The notes under the pieces are model-generated. The model saw only the letters and a program-made list of their open reading frames with translations, searched no databases and had not been told where the DNA came from. From Halomonas sp. UBA3074 (lineage in GTDB: Bacteria; Pseudomonadota; Gammaproteobacteria; Pseudomonadales; Halomonadaceae), in assembly GCF_002366715.1 (NCBI RefSeq), contig NZ_DFBS01000019.1, positions 1 through 12,426 on the forward strand: a DNA stretch of 12,426 bases, written 5' to 3'. Positions 1 through 7,700 of the stretch are shown piece after piece. Within the stretch, counting starts at the first letter, position 1. Each line of letters opens with the position of its first letter. Both the position numbers and the translations under genes were made by a program.

Positions 1-297
1 GTCAGCCAGCAAGGGGTAGTTCAGGGCCGTGCCCTGAGTCTGTTCAATATCCCCCGCCCAGTCGTGGTGAGAGCTGAGGGGATCCACCGAAACCCCAACC
101 AGTTTGGCACCCCGCTGGGTGAATTCGTTCTTTCGCTTGGCAAACGCGCCCAGTTCTGTGGTGCATACTGGCGTAAAATCAGCGGGGTGCGAGAACAGCA
201 CCGCCCAGCTGTCGTCAAGCCATTGGTGAAAGTTGACCGTGCCTTGCGTGGATTCGATCGTGAAGTTTGGTGCTGTCTCGCCCAGTTGTAGCGCCAT
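1..297 (-). CDS. 1-Cys peroxiredoxin (Prx6/AhpC-TSA family), partial
   Basis: This is the N-terminal 99 residues of a thiol peroxidase that reduces H2O2 and organic peroxides; the rest lies beyond the left edge. Reading leftwards from the ATG at 297, the protein begins MALQLGETAPNF. It carries the peroxidatic motif HPADFTPVCTTE, with the likely catalytic cysteine at residue 45 and the PxxxTxxC spacing of the family. A later SVDPLSSHHDW segment and a NYPLLAD segment at the cut edge fit the Prx6-type 1-Cys subgroup, whose members are usually about 210-220 residues. A GAGGA ribosome-binding site lies 7 nt before the ATG. Divergent to ccdA, it has its own MerR-type promoter (330-360), which suggests control by a redox or metal sensor. 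The family call is secure; the one-cysteine subgroup is inferred because the C-terminal half is missing. Confidence 0.93.
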   Translation of the reverse strand, partial: MALQLGETAPNFTIESTQGTVNFHQWLDDSWAVLFSHPADFTPVCTTELGAFAKRKNEFTQRGAKLVGVSVDPLSSHHDWAGDIEQTQGTALNYPLLAD

Positions 298-329
298 GGA
301 AATGTCCTCATGTCATTCATTGAGTAGCC

Positions 330-360
330 ACCATAACTTTGAAGTCAACTTTAAGGTCAA
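330..360 (-). promoter_or_regulatory. MerR-family-type promoter of the peroxiredoxin gene
   Basis: On the minus strand, TTGACC (360-355) and TATGGT (335-330) are separated by exactly 19 bp. That over-long spacer is the hallmark of promoters activated by MerR-family regulators, which untwist the DNA. An imperfect inverted repeat, ACCTTAAAGT-TG-ACTTCAAAGT, with 8 of 10 arm positions paired, covers the spacer. Its core AAGTTGACTT is close to the AAGTTAACTT core known for SoxR sites. The identity of the regulator is inference; no MerR-type gene lies in the window. Confidence 0.6.
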
Positions 361-415
361 GCCTGATGTGTAATATTTGCAGTTCGGTAGGAGACAAATA
401 ATTTGCCAATAAAGG

Positions 416-446
416 TTGACCTTAAAGTAGCTGTAAGCCTTAAAAT
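416..446 (+). promoter_or_regulatory. MerR-family-type promoter directing ccdA
   Basis: TTGACC (416-421) and TAAAAT (441-446) are 19 bp apart. The dyad CTTAAAG-TAG-CTGTAAG (421-437) pairs at 6 of 7 arm positions and is centred about 14 nt after the start of the -35, as in other MerR-family operators. Its first 13 bases, TTGACCTTAAAGT, are identical to those of the divergent promoter at 330-360, so the same regulator probably binds both. Confidence 0.6.
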
Positions 447-485
447 TCTTATGGCGCTAAAATGGACATGATAGGAGGTAGCACC

Positions 486-530
486 ATGGGATTGGTATCA
501 ATACCCTTGTTGGCTGTCTCCATAACTTAA
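486..530 (+). CDS. 14-codon upstream ORF (possible leader peptide or gene remnant)
   Basis: ATG at 486 follows a near-perfect AGGAGGT ribosome-binding site (473-479) by 6 nt. It encodes MGLVSIPLLAVSIT and stops at TAA 528-530, 14 nt before the TTG start of ccdA and in another frame. This is the best translation-initiation signal in the promoter-ccdA interval, whereas ccdA itself has none that I can see. It could be a hydrophobic leader that couples translation into ccdA, or the stump of a deleted first gene of the transcript. There is no direct evidence that it is made. Confidence 0.3.
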   Translation: MGLVSIPLLAVSIT

Positions 531-544
531 GTTGCGATAACACA

Positions 545-1267
545 TTGGAATCTCTCTCTTCCATCGGCTTGGTCGGCGCCTTTATCGGCGGATTGGTCTC
601 CTTCTTCTCGCCCTGCACGCTGCCCCTGTTACCGGCCTACCTGTCGGTGGTCACAGGCGGTAGTGCCGGTAAAGCCGACAGGCGGTTAGAGGCATTGACC
701 CTCAGTGCCTTCTTCGTCTTCGGCTTCAGCATCGTGTTCATCCTACTCGGGCTCGGCGCCAGTAGTATCGGGCAACTGATGCGAGGGTATCGTCAAGAAT
801 TCAACTGGGTTGCCGGCTCGGCGGTGATCGTGCTGGGCCTCTTCATGACCGGCGTGTTCCGGTTGCCGCTTTTCCAGCGTACCTTTCAGTTCACCCCCAA
901 TGTCCAGGGTGGCTCCCCGCTGTCGGCGACTGTGTTCGGGATCTCTTTTGCCATCGGTTGGACGCCTTGTATCGGCCCCATCCTGGGCGCCATCCTGATG
1001 GCCACGTCCAACGCTGCTAGTGCTCAGGCTGGAATGATATATCTCAGTGCCTACTCGGCTGGCCTAGCGCTACCTTTTCTTGCCAGCACTTTACTGATTA
1101 ACCGATTCGCTCTGCATCGGCAAAGCCTAGGAAGGTGGAGCGCCTATGCTCGCCCCGTGGCGGGCACGATTGTGATCCTGATGGGCATCGCCATCGTTAC
1201 GGGGTATATGACACGGCTTTCCAGTATCATGGTCGACCTTTTCCCCTCCCTGGCAACCTTGGGGTAG
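545..1267 (+). CDS. ccdA: CcdA/DsbD-family thiol-disulfide membrane transporter
   Basis: An inner-membrane protein that passes reducing equivalents from cytoplasmic thioredoxin to periplasmic thiol partners, as in cytochrome c maturation or oxidative-damage repair. The 240 residues are mostly hydrophobic with about six membrane segments. The two family cysteines lie in the expected motifs: SPCTLPLLP in the first segment (Cys24) and GWTPCIGP in the fourth (Cys142). Length is typical for CcdA. The start is uncertain: the frame is open back to 482 but offers no ATG or GTG, so TTG at 545 is chosen although no Shine-Dalgarno sequence precedes it. Translation may depend on the short ORF at 486-530. 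It is divergent to a peroxiredoxin under a matching MerR-type promoter, so an antioxidant role seems likelier than a purely cytochrome c one. Confidence 0.88.
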   Translation: MESLSSIGLVGAFIGGLVSFFSPCTLPLLPAYLSVVTGGSAGKADRRLEALTLSAFFVFGFSIVFILLGLGASSIGQLMRGYRQEFNWVAGSAVIVLGLFMTGVFRLPLFQRTFQFTPNVQGGSPLSATVFGISFAIGWTPCIGPILGAILMATSNAASAQAGMIYLSAYSAGLALPFLASTLLINRFALHRQSLGRWSAYARPVAGTIVILMGIAIVTGYMTRLSSIMVDLFPSLATLG

Positions 1268-1530
1268 GCTAATTGTAAGTTGTTTAGTTTCTCCAAAATG
1301 AGGCTCTTAGCGAGGTGCTTATAACATTTACATTACCATTAATGACTATTTAATAGCTCTTTTTTCTGCATTACCTTTAACTTTTTTTACCAAAGTTTTG
1401 TATCTTTTTTGTTTTTTATTTTATAGATTTAATTTTCCTGAAAGCCTTTGTGAAAATGCCCTAAATGCACTGCAAAATACTGAAATAAAGCGTGATTATT
1501 GCTGCGCGATCATTTAGGAAGTCTTGTTAT
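1268..1530. other. AT-rich spacer between the redox pair and the copper operon
   Basis: This stretch is conspicuously AT-rich, with long T runs around 1360-1440, unlike the flanking genes. I see no convincing terminator for ccdA and no CueR-like or CusR-like box. It contains a short dyad CATTA-CCAT-TAATG (1331-1344) and a pair of AAATGC repeats (1454-1459, 1463-1468). The promoter of the following operon should lie here but cannot be assigned. The composition suggests a junction between separately acquired blocks. Confidence 0.5.
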
Positions 1531-1914
1531 ATGAGTCTTTTTTCAATAGAATGCCCGACTATGAAATTATATACCCGGTTTTTTATTGTATTTATTTTGA
1601 GTTTTGCACTTCCCGTAACGGGAACGGCGCAAACCCTTATGATGACCGGTTCTTTCTCCATGGATCATTCGAATGTTTACGTTACCCCGGAGTCTAGTTT
1701 CTCGGGGGACACCGAGCATGAATGCTGTTCGCAGCACGAACGAGATGACTTTGCCGACTGCAAGAGCGGCAAGGAATGTAAAACCAGCAGCCTGCTCCAG
1801 GTAGCTGTTATCAAAAGCCTGCCGTTTTCGCCCAGCCAGCTCCCTCTTGTGTTGGCAATAAATTTTGTGCGGTCCCTCGCACCAGATGCCGTTTGGCATC
1901 CTCCCCGCAGCTGA
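1531..1914 (+). CDS. Small secreted Cys-rich protein heading the copper operon
   Basis: Not firmly recognised. The product of 127 residues has a signal peptide: from the internal Met11 it reads MKLYTRFFIVFILSFALPV, ending near TGTAQ. The mature part contains HECCSQH and then C-x5-C (four cysteines plus nearby His), which could bind a soft metal, and it ends in WHPPRS. Small secreted proteins with a Cys/His cluster and a C-terminal PPR motif commonly sit directly upstream of CusC/CzcC-type genes. I infer that this is one of them, perhaps an accessory copper-binding protein. ATG 1531 is chosen because AGGAAG (1516-1521) precedes it at 9 nt; ATG 1561 gives a cleaner signal peptide but lacks a ribosome-binding site. 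It lies about 100 nt before cusC in the same direction. Confidence 0.6.
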   Translation: MSLFSIECPTMKLYTRFFIVFILSFALPVTGTAQTLMMTGSFSMDHSNVYVTPESSFSGDTEHECCSQHERDDFADCKSGKECKTSSLLQVAVIKSLPFSPSQLPLVLAINFVRSLAPDAVWHPPRS

Positions 1915-1933
1915 TTCCTATTATGTAATGAAT

Positions 1934-1965
1934 ATCATCCGGCGCCCCTGAAGCTTTCGGATGGT
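1934..1965 (+). other. Hairpin in the spacer before cusC
   Basis: ATCATCCG (1934-1941) can pair with CGGATGGT (1958-1965), including one G-T pair, closing a 16-nt loop. No T run follows, so it is not a standard terminator. It could separate or stabilise transcript segments between the small upstream gene and cusC. Confidence 0.3.
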
Positions 1966-2013
1966 CATCGCGTGCCTTTGGTTCGCGCTGGAACATAAAC
2001 GGAATCAATCACC

Positions 2014-3267
2014 ATGAAATACCGAATCAATTGGCTTCGTGCGTGCACGGCCGCCCTATTCGTCAGCTCGCTTGGCTTTCCTGGGTTGTCAGTCGCACTT
2101 ACTTTGGAGCAAGCCTTGAATTTGGCTGAGCGTGAAGCTCCTTCGTTGGCTGCTCAAGCGGCCAATCAGCAGGCGACACGCAGTGCGGCCATCCCCGCCG
2201 GAGAACTGCCGGATCCCAAGTTGAGATTAGGACTGCAAAACACTCCCATTGAAGGCGAATCACGCTGGGAGCTTGGCAATGAGCCGATGACCATGCAGAT
2301 GGTCGGTGTAATGCAGGAAGTCCCTAACCGTGATAAGCGCCGGGCACGAATTGATGCAGCGGATGCTGCTGCGACGGTCGCTGATGCGGAGCAGGCCATT
2401 GAGCTTCTTCAGGTACGCCAGGAAACAGCAGACGCCTGGATCACTACCTTAGCGATCGAGCGCAAGCTGGCCCTGTTCAAACAGCTTTATGCTGAAAACG
2501 AACTGTTTTCCCGAGCAGTAACAGCGCGGCTTGCCGGAGGACGTGGTCAGCTAGCTGACAGCATACTGCCGAAACAGGAAGCTGTATTGCTAGCGGATCA
2601 GGAGGACTTGTTACGGCGCAACGAAACAGCAGCCCGGGCCGCACTAAGCCGCTGGATTGGCCCGGCCGCCAGCCAGCCACTGACCGGTGGCTGGCCACAA
2701 TGGCAGGACGATTTAGCTCATTACCAGTACAACCTGGAACGGCATCCGCAGTTGCTGGCATTCAATCCGATGACGCGTCAGGCACAGGCTGAAATTGCTG
2801 AAGCCGTCGCTGAGAAAACTCCTGATTGGGGCTGGGGCGTGGATTACCAGCGGCGCGGTCGTGATTTCGGCGATATGGTTAGCCTCAGCGTCAATTTTGA
2901 TCTACCCGTATTTTCCGGTTCACGTCAAGATCCCATTATTGATTCTGAACGCTCTCGTCTGGCCCAGCTTGAAGCAGAACGAGAGGCAGTGTTGCGTAGG
3001 TACAACCAATCATTGGCAACTGATCTGGCTGAATACCAGCGGCTTGTTCAAAGCTTGGCTCGGCTTGAGCAGGCTTTGCTGCCGCTGGCTGAAGAGAAGG
3101 TGCGACTAGCTATGGCGGATTATCGTGCCGGTAGCGGTGAACTCATGGCCGTCATCAGTGCTCGGCAAGAGCTGGTTGAAACCCGCTTGCGCCGCGTTGA
3201 TTTGGCTCGGGATCGCTCGTTAACCAATGCTCGCCTACATTTCGCTTTCGGAGATAACCAGCCATGA
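2014..3267 (+). CDS. cusC: Outer-membrane channel of a Cu/Ag efflux system (CusC-like, TolC family)
   Basis: The outer-membrane exit duct of a tripartite RND heavy-metal pump. The 417 residues begin with a signal peptide (hydrophobic stretch to about residue 28, ending SVA before LTLEQALNLA). They continue as the long amphipathic helices of two OEP repeats; LTLEQAL and the GELPDPKL region are typical of the CzcC/CusC branch. There is no lipobox cysteine at the cleavage site, so unlike E. coli CusC it is probably not lipidated. Met-rich PMTMQMVGVMQEVP around residues 91-104 resembles other metal-type TolC proteins. Its TGA overlaps the cusB ATG in ATGA. The copper/silver assignment rests mainly on cusB, cusA and cusF. 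Confidence 0.92.
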   Translation: MKYRINWLRACTAALFVSSLGFPGLSVALTLEQALNLAEREAPSLAAQAANQQATRSAAIPAGELPDPKLRLGLQNTPIEGESRWELGNEPMTMQMVGVMQEVPNRDKRRARIDAADAAATVADAEQAIELLQVRQETADAWITTLAIERKLALFKQLYAENELFSRAVTARLAGGRGQLADSILPKQEAVLLADQEDLLRRNETAARAALSRWIGPAASQPLTGGWPQWQDDLAHYQYNLERHPQLLAFNPMTRQAQAEIAEAVAEKTPDWGWGVDYQRRGRDFGDMVSLSVNFDLPVFSGSRQDPIIDSERSRLAQLEAEREAVLRRYNQSLATDLAEYQRLVQSLARLEQALLPLAEEKVRLAMADYRAGSGELMAVISARQELVETRLRRVDLARDRSLTNARLHFAFGDNQP

Positions 3268-4721
3268 TATTCAAAATCAAGCGACGAGCGTTGCTGATCG
3301 GCTGGCCCAGGGTTCTTGGATTTACAGGCCTTGTCGGACTTTCGTTGGCGACGTTGCCCGCTCACGCTCAGGCAGACGAACAGCAAGATAAAGAAGTGCT
3401 GTACTGGTACGACCCCATGTATCCCCAGCAGCGCTTCGACGAGCCTGGTCCATCGCCCTTCATGGATATGGATTTGGTGCCTCGTTATGCCGATGAAGGT
3501 GGCGATGGCGCCTCCATGTCAATCGACCCTGGCATTATGCAGAACCTGGGGATGCGTGTAGCTACCGTAACGCGTGAGTCTGTCAGTGAGATTGTTACCG
3601 CGGCTGGAATCCTGACATTTGATGAGCGTGATGTTGCCATAGTTCAGGCGCGTAGCGGCGGTTTCGTCGAGCGGGTTTATGGCCTAGCGCCGGAAGACGT
3701 AGTGGAAAAAGGGGCACCGTTGGCCGATTTTCTGGTGCCTGCGTGGGTCGCTGCACAGGAGGAGTATCTCGCCCTGCGCAGTTTGGACGAGCCACAACTT
3801 TTAGAGGCAGCTCACCAACGAATGCGCCTGGCAGGTATGCCGGCTGAGTACATTACGCAACTGGAACGTGGTGCAAAAGCGATATCAGTATGGACCGTCA
3901 GTAGCCCCATCAGCGGCGTGCTGCGAACGCTTGAGGTGCGCGAAGGTATGACGTTGCCTGCTGGCGCGCCGCTGGCGCGCATCAACGGCTTGGAAACCGT
4001 CTGGCTTGAAGTAGCGGTGCCCGAGTCTCAGATGAGCGTATTGGCAATGGGTCAACCTGTCGAAGCTAGGCTTCCAGCGTTTCCAGGTGAAGCGTTGCAA
4101 GGAACGATTGAGACTATCTTATCAGAAGCCAACCTGGACAGCCGAACAGTACGAGTCCGAATTGAGCTGCCTAATCCTGAGCAACGTCTGCGCCCTGGCA
4201 TGACCGCTGAAGTAACGTTGACCCGCAGCGATGAGATGGCACTGGTCTTGCCCACCGAGGCTGTGATCCGCACCGGTCGGCGTACTCTTGTCATGGTGAC
4301 TGAAGGAGAAGGTAAATATCGCCCGATAGAAGTACGAACTGGCCGTGAAGCTGGTGGTAAAACAGAAGTGCTTGAAGGGCTGGAGGAAAATCAGCAGGTA
4401 GTCGCTTCTGGTCAGTTCCTGCTTGACTCAGAAGCCAGTCTGCGCGGGTTAACTACCCAAATGAATCAGCCAGTATCGGCTCCTGAGCCTGCATTGCACG
4501 AGGCTGAAGGTACCATCATTACTTTGGAAGAGGGTGCGATTGTGCTATCTCACGGCCCCTTCAAAACACTTAATATGCCAGGTATGACAATGTCTTTTCC
4601 AATCGCAGAGGAGTCTTTGCTGCAAGACCTGGCTCAGGACGACAGGGTGCGTGTAGGCGTTAGCGAAAGTGATGAAGGGCTGGTGATTAAGCGAATCGAA
4701 AAACTGGGAGGCCAGTTATGA
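3264..4721 (+). CDS. cusB: Periplasmic adaptor CusB with a fused C-terminal CusF-like domain
   Basis: The membrane-fusion subunit that links CusA to the outer channel and passes Cu(I)/Ag(I) to the pump. After a signal peptide (to about residue 37) comes the E. coli CusB-like segment LYWYDPMYP...SPFMDMDLVPRYADE. Met52, Met67 and Met69 match the metal-binding Met49/64/66 of E. coli CusB. The barrel-sandwich, helical hairpin and beta-barrel regions fill about residues 85-400. Residues about 413-485 form an extra CusF-like domain with His430 and MPGMTM (Met438, Met441, Met443). The Trp that stacks on copper in free CusF is replaced by Met438. At 485 residues it is longer than E. coli CusB (about 407) because of this fusion, as in SilB-type adaptors. 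It overlaps cusC and cusA by 4 nt each; GGGAGG inside its end serves cusA. Confidence 0.95.
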   Translation: MIFKIKRRALLIGWPRVLGFTGLVGLSLATLPAHAQADEQQDKEVLYWYDPMYPQQRFDEPGPSPFMDMDLVPRYADEGGDGASMSIDPGIMQNLGMRVATVTRESVSEIVTAAGILTFDERDVAIVQARSGGFVERVYGLAPEDVVEKGAPLADFLVPAWVAAQEEYLALRSLDEPQLLEAAHQRMRLAGMPAEYITQLERGAKAISVWTVSSPISGVLRTLEVREGMTLPAGAPLARINGLETVWLEVAVPESQMSVLAMGQPVEARLPAFPGEALQGTIETILSEANLDSRTVRVRIELPNPEQRLRPGMTAEVTLTRSDEMALVLPTEAVIRTGRRTLVMVTEGEGKYRPIEVRTGREAGGKTEVLEGLEENQQVVASGQFLLDSEASLRGLTTQMNQPVSAPEPALHEAEGTIITLEEGAIVLSHGPFKTLNMPGMTMSFPIAEESLLQDLAQDDRVRVGVSESDEGLVIKRIEKLGGQL

Positions 4722-7700
4722 TCGCAGCAATCATCCGTTGGTCGGTCGTCAACCGTTTTCTGGTGCTACTTGCCACGCTTTTTTCTGTGGCATGGGGCAT
4801 TTGGTCAGTACAGAACACGGCGGTTGATGCACTACCGGATCTCTCTGATGTGCAGGTCATTATCCGTACGCCCTATGCTGGGCAGGCGCCACAGATCGTT
4901 GAGAATCAGGTTACTTACCCGTTGACAACCACCATGCTATCGGTGCCTGGGGCCAAAACGGTGCGGGGCTACTCATTCTTCGGTGATAGCTACGTCTATG
5001 TATTGTTTGACGACGATACCGATCTGTACTGGGCTCGCTCCCGAGTGCTTGAATATTTAAGTCAGGTACAAAGCCGGCTGCCGGCTGGTGTTGCCCCAAC
5101 GCTAGGGCCTGATGCGACGGGGGTAGGCTGGATTTTCCAGTACGCACTGGTCGATCGCACCGGCGCCCATGACCTTTCGCAATTGCGCTCATTACAGGAT
5201 TGGTTTCTGCGCTATGAGCTGAAGACACTGCCGAATGTTGCCGAGGTGGCACCAATCGGCGGAATGGTCAAACAGTACCAAGTGGTGCTTGATCCGGTGC
5301 GTATGGCTAATCGCAAAGTGACGCAGCAACAGGTTACCCAGGCAATTGACGCGGCCAATCGCGAAACGGGCGGTAGTGTGCTGGAGATGGGTGAGAGCGA
5401 GTTCATGGTGCGCGCCTCAGGCTATTTGGAGTCTCTTAATGATTTTCGCGACATCCCATTACGCCTGGAGAGTAGCGGTGTGCCGGTTACGTTGGGCGAT
5501 GTAGCGCATGTCCAGTTAGGCCCGGAGATGCGCCGCGGCATTGCCGAACTCAACGGCGAAGGTGAAGTAGTTGGCGGCGTGGTAATTCTGCGCAGCGGCA
5601 AGAACGCCCGCGAAACCATCACGGCGGTGAAGGACAAATTGCAGGAGCTGAAGAAGAGCCTGCCTGACGGGGTGGAGATCGTCACCACCTACGACCGCAG
5701 CACCCTGATAGACAGCGCAGTGAAGAATCTTAGTTACAAGCTGCTTGAAGAGTTCATCATAGTTGCACTGGTTTGCCTGATTTTTCTTTGGCATTTTCGT
5801 TCTTCGCTGGTAGCGATTGTTTCGCTACCGGTGGGCATCCTTATCGCCTTTATCATTATGCAGCGCCAAGGGGTCAACGCCAATATTATGTCGTTGGGCG
5901 GGATCGCCATCGCCATCGGCGCGATGGTCGATGCGGCTATCGTGATGATTGAGAATGCACACAAGCACATCGAAGCCTGGCACAAGAAGCACCCAGACAA
6001 GGTGCTTAAGGGTGAAGCGCACTGGAAAGTCATTACTGATGCGTCGATTGAAGTGGGGCCGGCACTGTTTTTCAGCCTGTTGATCATCACCCTCTCGTTC
6101 ATTCCGGTCTTTACGCTGGAAGCCCAGGAGGGGCGGTTGTTCGGCCCATTAGCTTTCACCAAAACCTATGCCATGGCAGCAGCAGCGGGCCTTTCGATTA
6201 CATTGGTCCCGGTTCTGATGGGCTACTGGATTCGCGGCAAAATTCCGGATGAGCATCGCAACCCGATCAACCGTGGACTGATCTGGATCTACCAGCCGGC
6301 CCTTGAAGCGGTATTGCGATGGCCGAAGTCCACATTGCTGGTAGCATTGCTAGTGTTTCTGACTGTTCTTTGGCCGGCCTCGCGACTCGGCGGAGAGTTC
6401 TTACCGCCGCTTGACGAGGGAGACTTGCTCTATATGCCAACAGCGTTACCGAGCCTTTCGGTTCAGAAGGCCTCGGAGCTGTTGCAACAGACTGATCGGA
6501 TGATCAAGTCGGTGCCGGAAGTTGAGCGGGTATTCGGCAAGGCCGGCCGCGCTGATACCGCGACCGACCCAGCGCCGTTAACTATGTTCGAGACCACTAT
6601 CCAGTTCAAACCGAAAGACCAGTGGCGACCGGGCATGACACCGGAAAAACTGATGATTGAGCTGGACCAGGCGGTGCAGGTTCCGGGTCTGGCTAACTTG
6701 TGGATTCCACCAATCCGTAACCGCATTGATATGCTTGCCACCGGTATAAAAAGCCCCATAGGTGTCAAAGTATACGGCTCGGATCTGGTGCAAATCGATA
6801 AAATCACCCAGTCAGTGGAACGGATCGCCCAGACTATCCCAGGGGTAAGTTCCGCAGTCGCTGAACGCCTCACGGGCGGGCGTTACATTGATGTCGACAT
6901 TGAACGCAGCTCAGCAGCACGTTACGGGCTGAACATCTCCGACGTTCAATCCATCGTTGCTGGTGCGGTTGGTGGCGCGAATATTGGTGAAACCGTAGAA
7001 GGACTGGCGCGCTATCCGATCAGCCTGCGCTATCCGCGCGAATGGCGTGACTCACTGGACGACCTGCGCAATTTGCCTATCTATACTCCTCAAGGCAGCC
7101 AGATCACATTAGGCACCGTGGCGCAAATCAAGGTCACCGACGGCCCGCCCATGTTGAAGAGCGAAAACGCCCGCCTGACAGGCTGGGTCTATGTCGACGT
7201 TCGCGACCGAGACATGGCCACGGTAGTGAAAGATATTCGTGCCAAGATCAATGATGAAATAGAGCTCGAGTCCGGCATGAGTATTCGTTATTCAGGCCAA
7301 TTTGAATTCATGGAACGAGCCAACGCGAAACTCAAACTGGTGGTGCCAGCAACGATAGTCATCATCTTCGTGTTGCTTTATTTGATATTTAAACGCTTTA
7401 GCGAAGCGCTATTGATTCTGGCTACCCTTCCGTTCGCCCTTACAGGCGGGGTCTGGATACTGTATTTGCTCGATTACAATTTATCGGTCGCCACGGGTAT
7501 CGGCTTCATTGCTCTGGCTGGAGTCTCTGCTGAGTTTGGTGTGATTATGTTGTTGTATCTGACCAACGCCTGGGTCGAGCGCAATAAAGCCGGTCATTTT
7601 GACGAACCAGCACTTTTTGGGGCGATCCGTGAGGGAGCCGTGCAGCGCGTTCGGCCTAAGGTGATGACCGTGGCAGTTATTATCGCCGGTTTGCTACCGA

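Noticed and set aside
21..320. 99-codon minus-strand ORF overlapping the peroxiredoxin
   Set aside because: It is a different frame of the same strand; the peroxiredoxin frame gives the family motif and has the correct ribosome-binding site.
1290..1325. Intrinsic terminator after ccdA
   Set aside because: GAGGCTCTTAGCGAGGTGCTT contains direct rather than inverted repeats and forms no convincing stem before a T run.
1268..1530. CueR or CusR box for the cus operon
   Set aside because: I looked for an ACCTTCC-N7-GGAAGGT-like site and for a TGACAA/TTGTCA dyad and found neither.
1567..1899. 110-codon minus-strand ORF opposite the Cys-rich protein
   Set aside because: There is no recognisable protein or start signal; the plus strand has a signal peptide and fits the operon direction.
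5734..6162. 142-codon minus-strand ORF inside cusA
   Set aside because: It is a shadow of the strongly conserved CusA frame.
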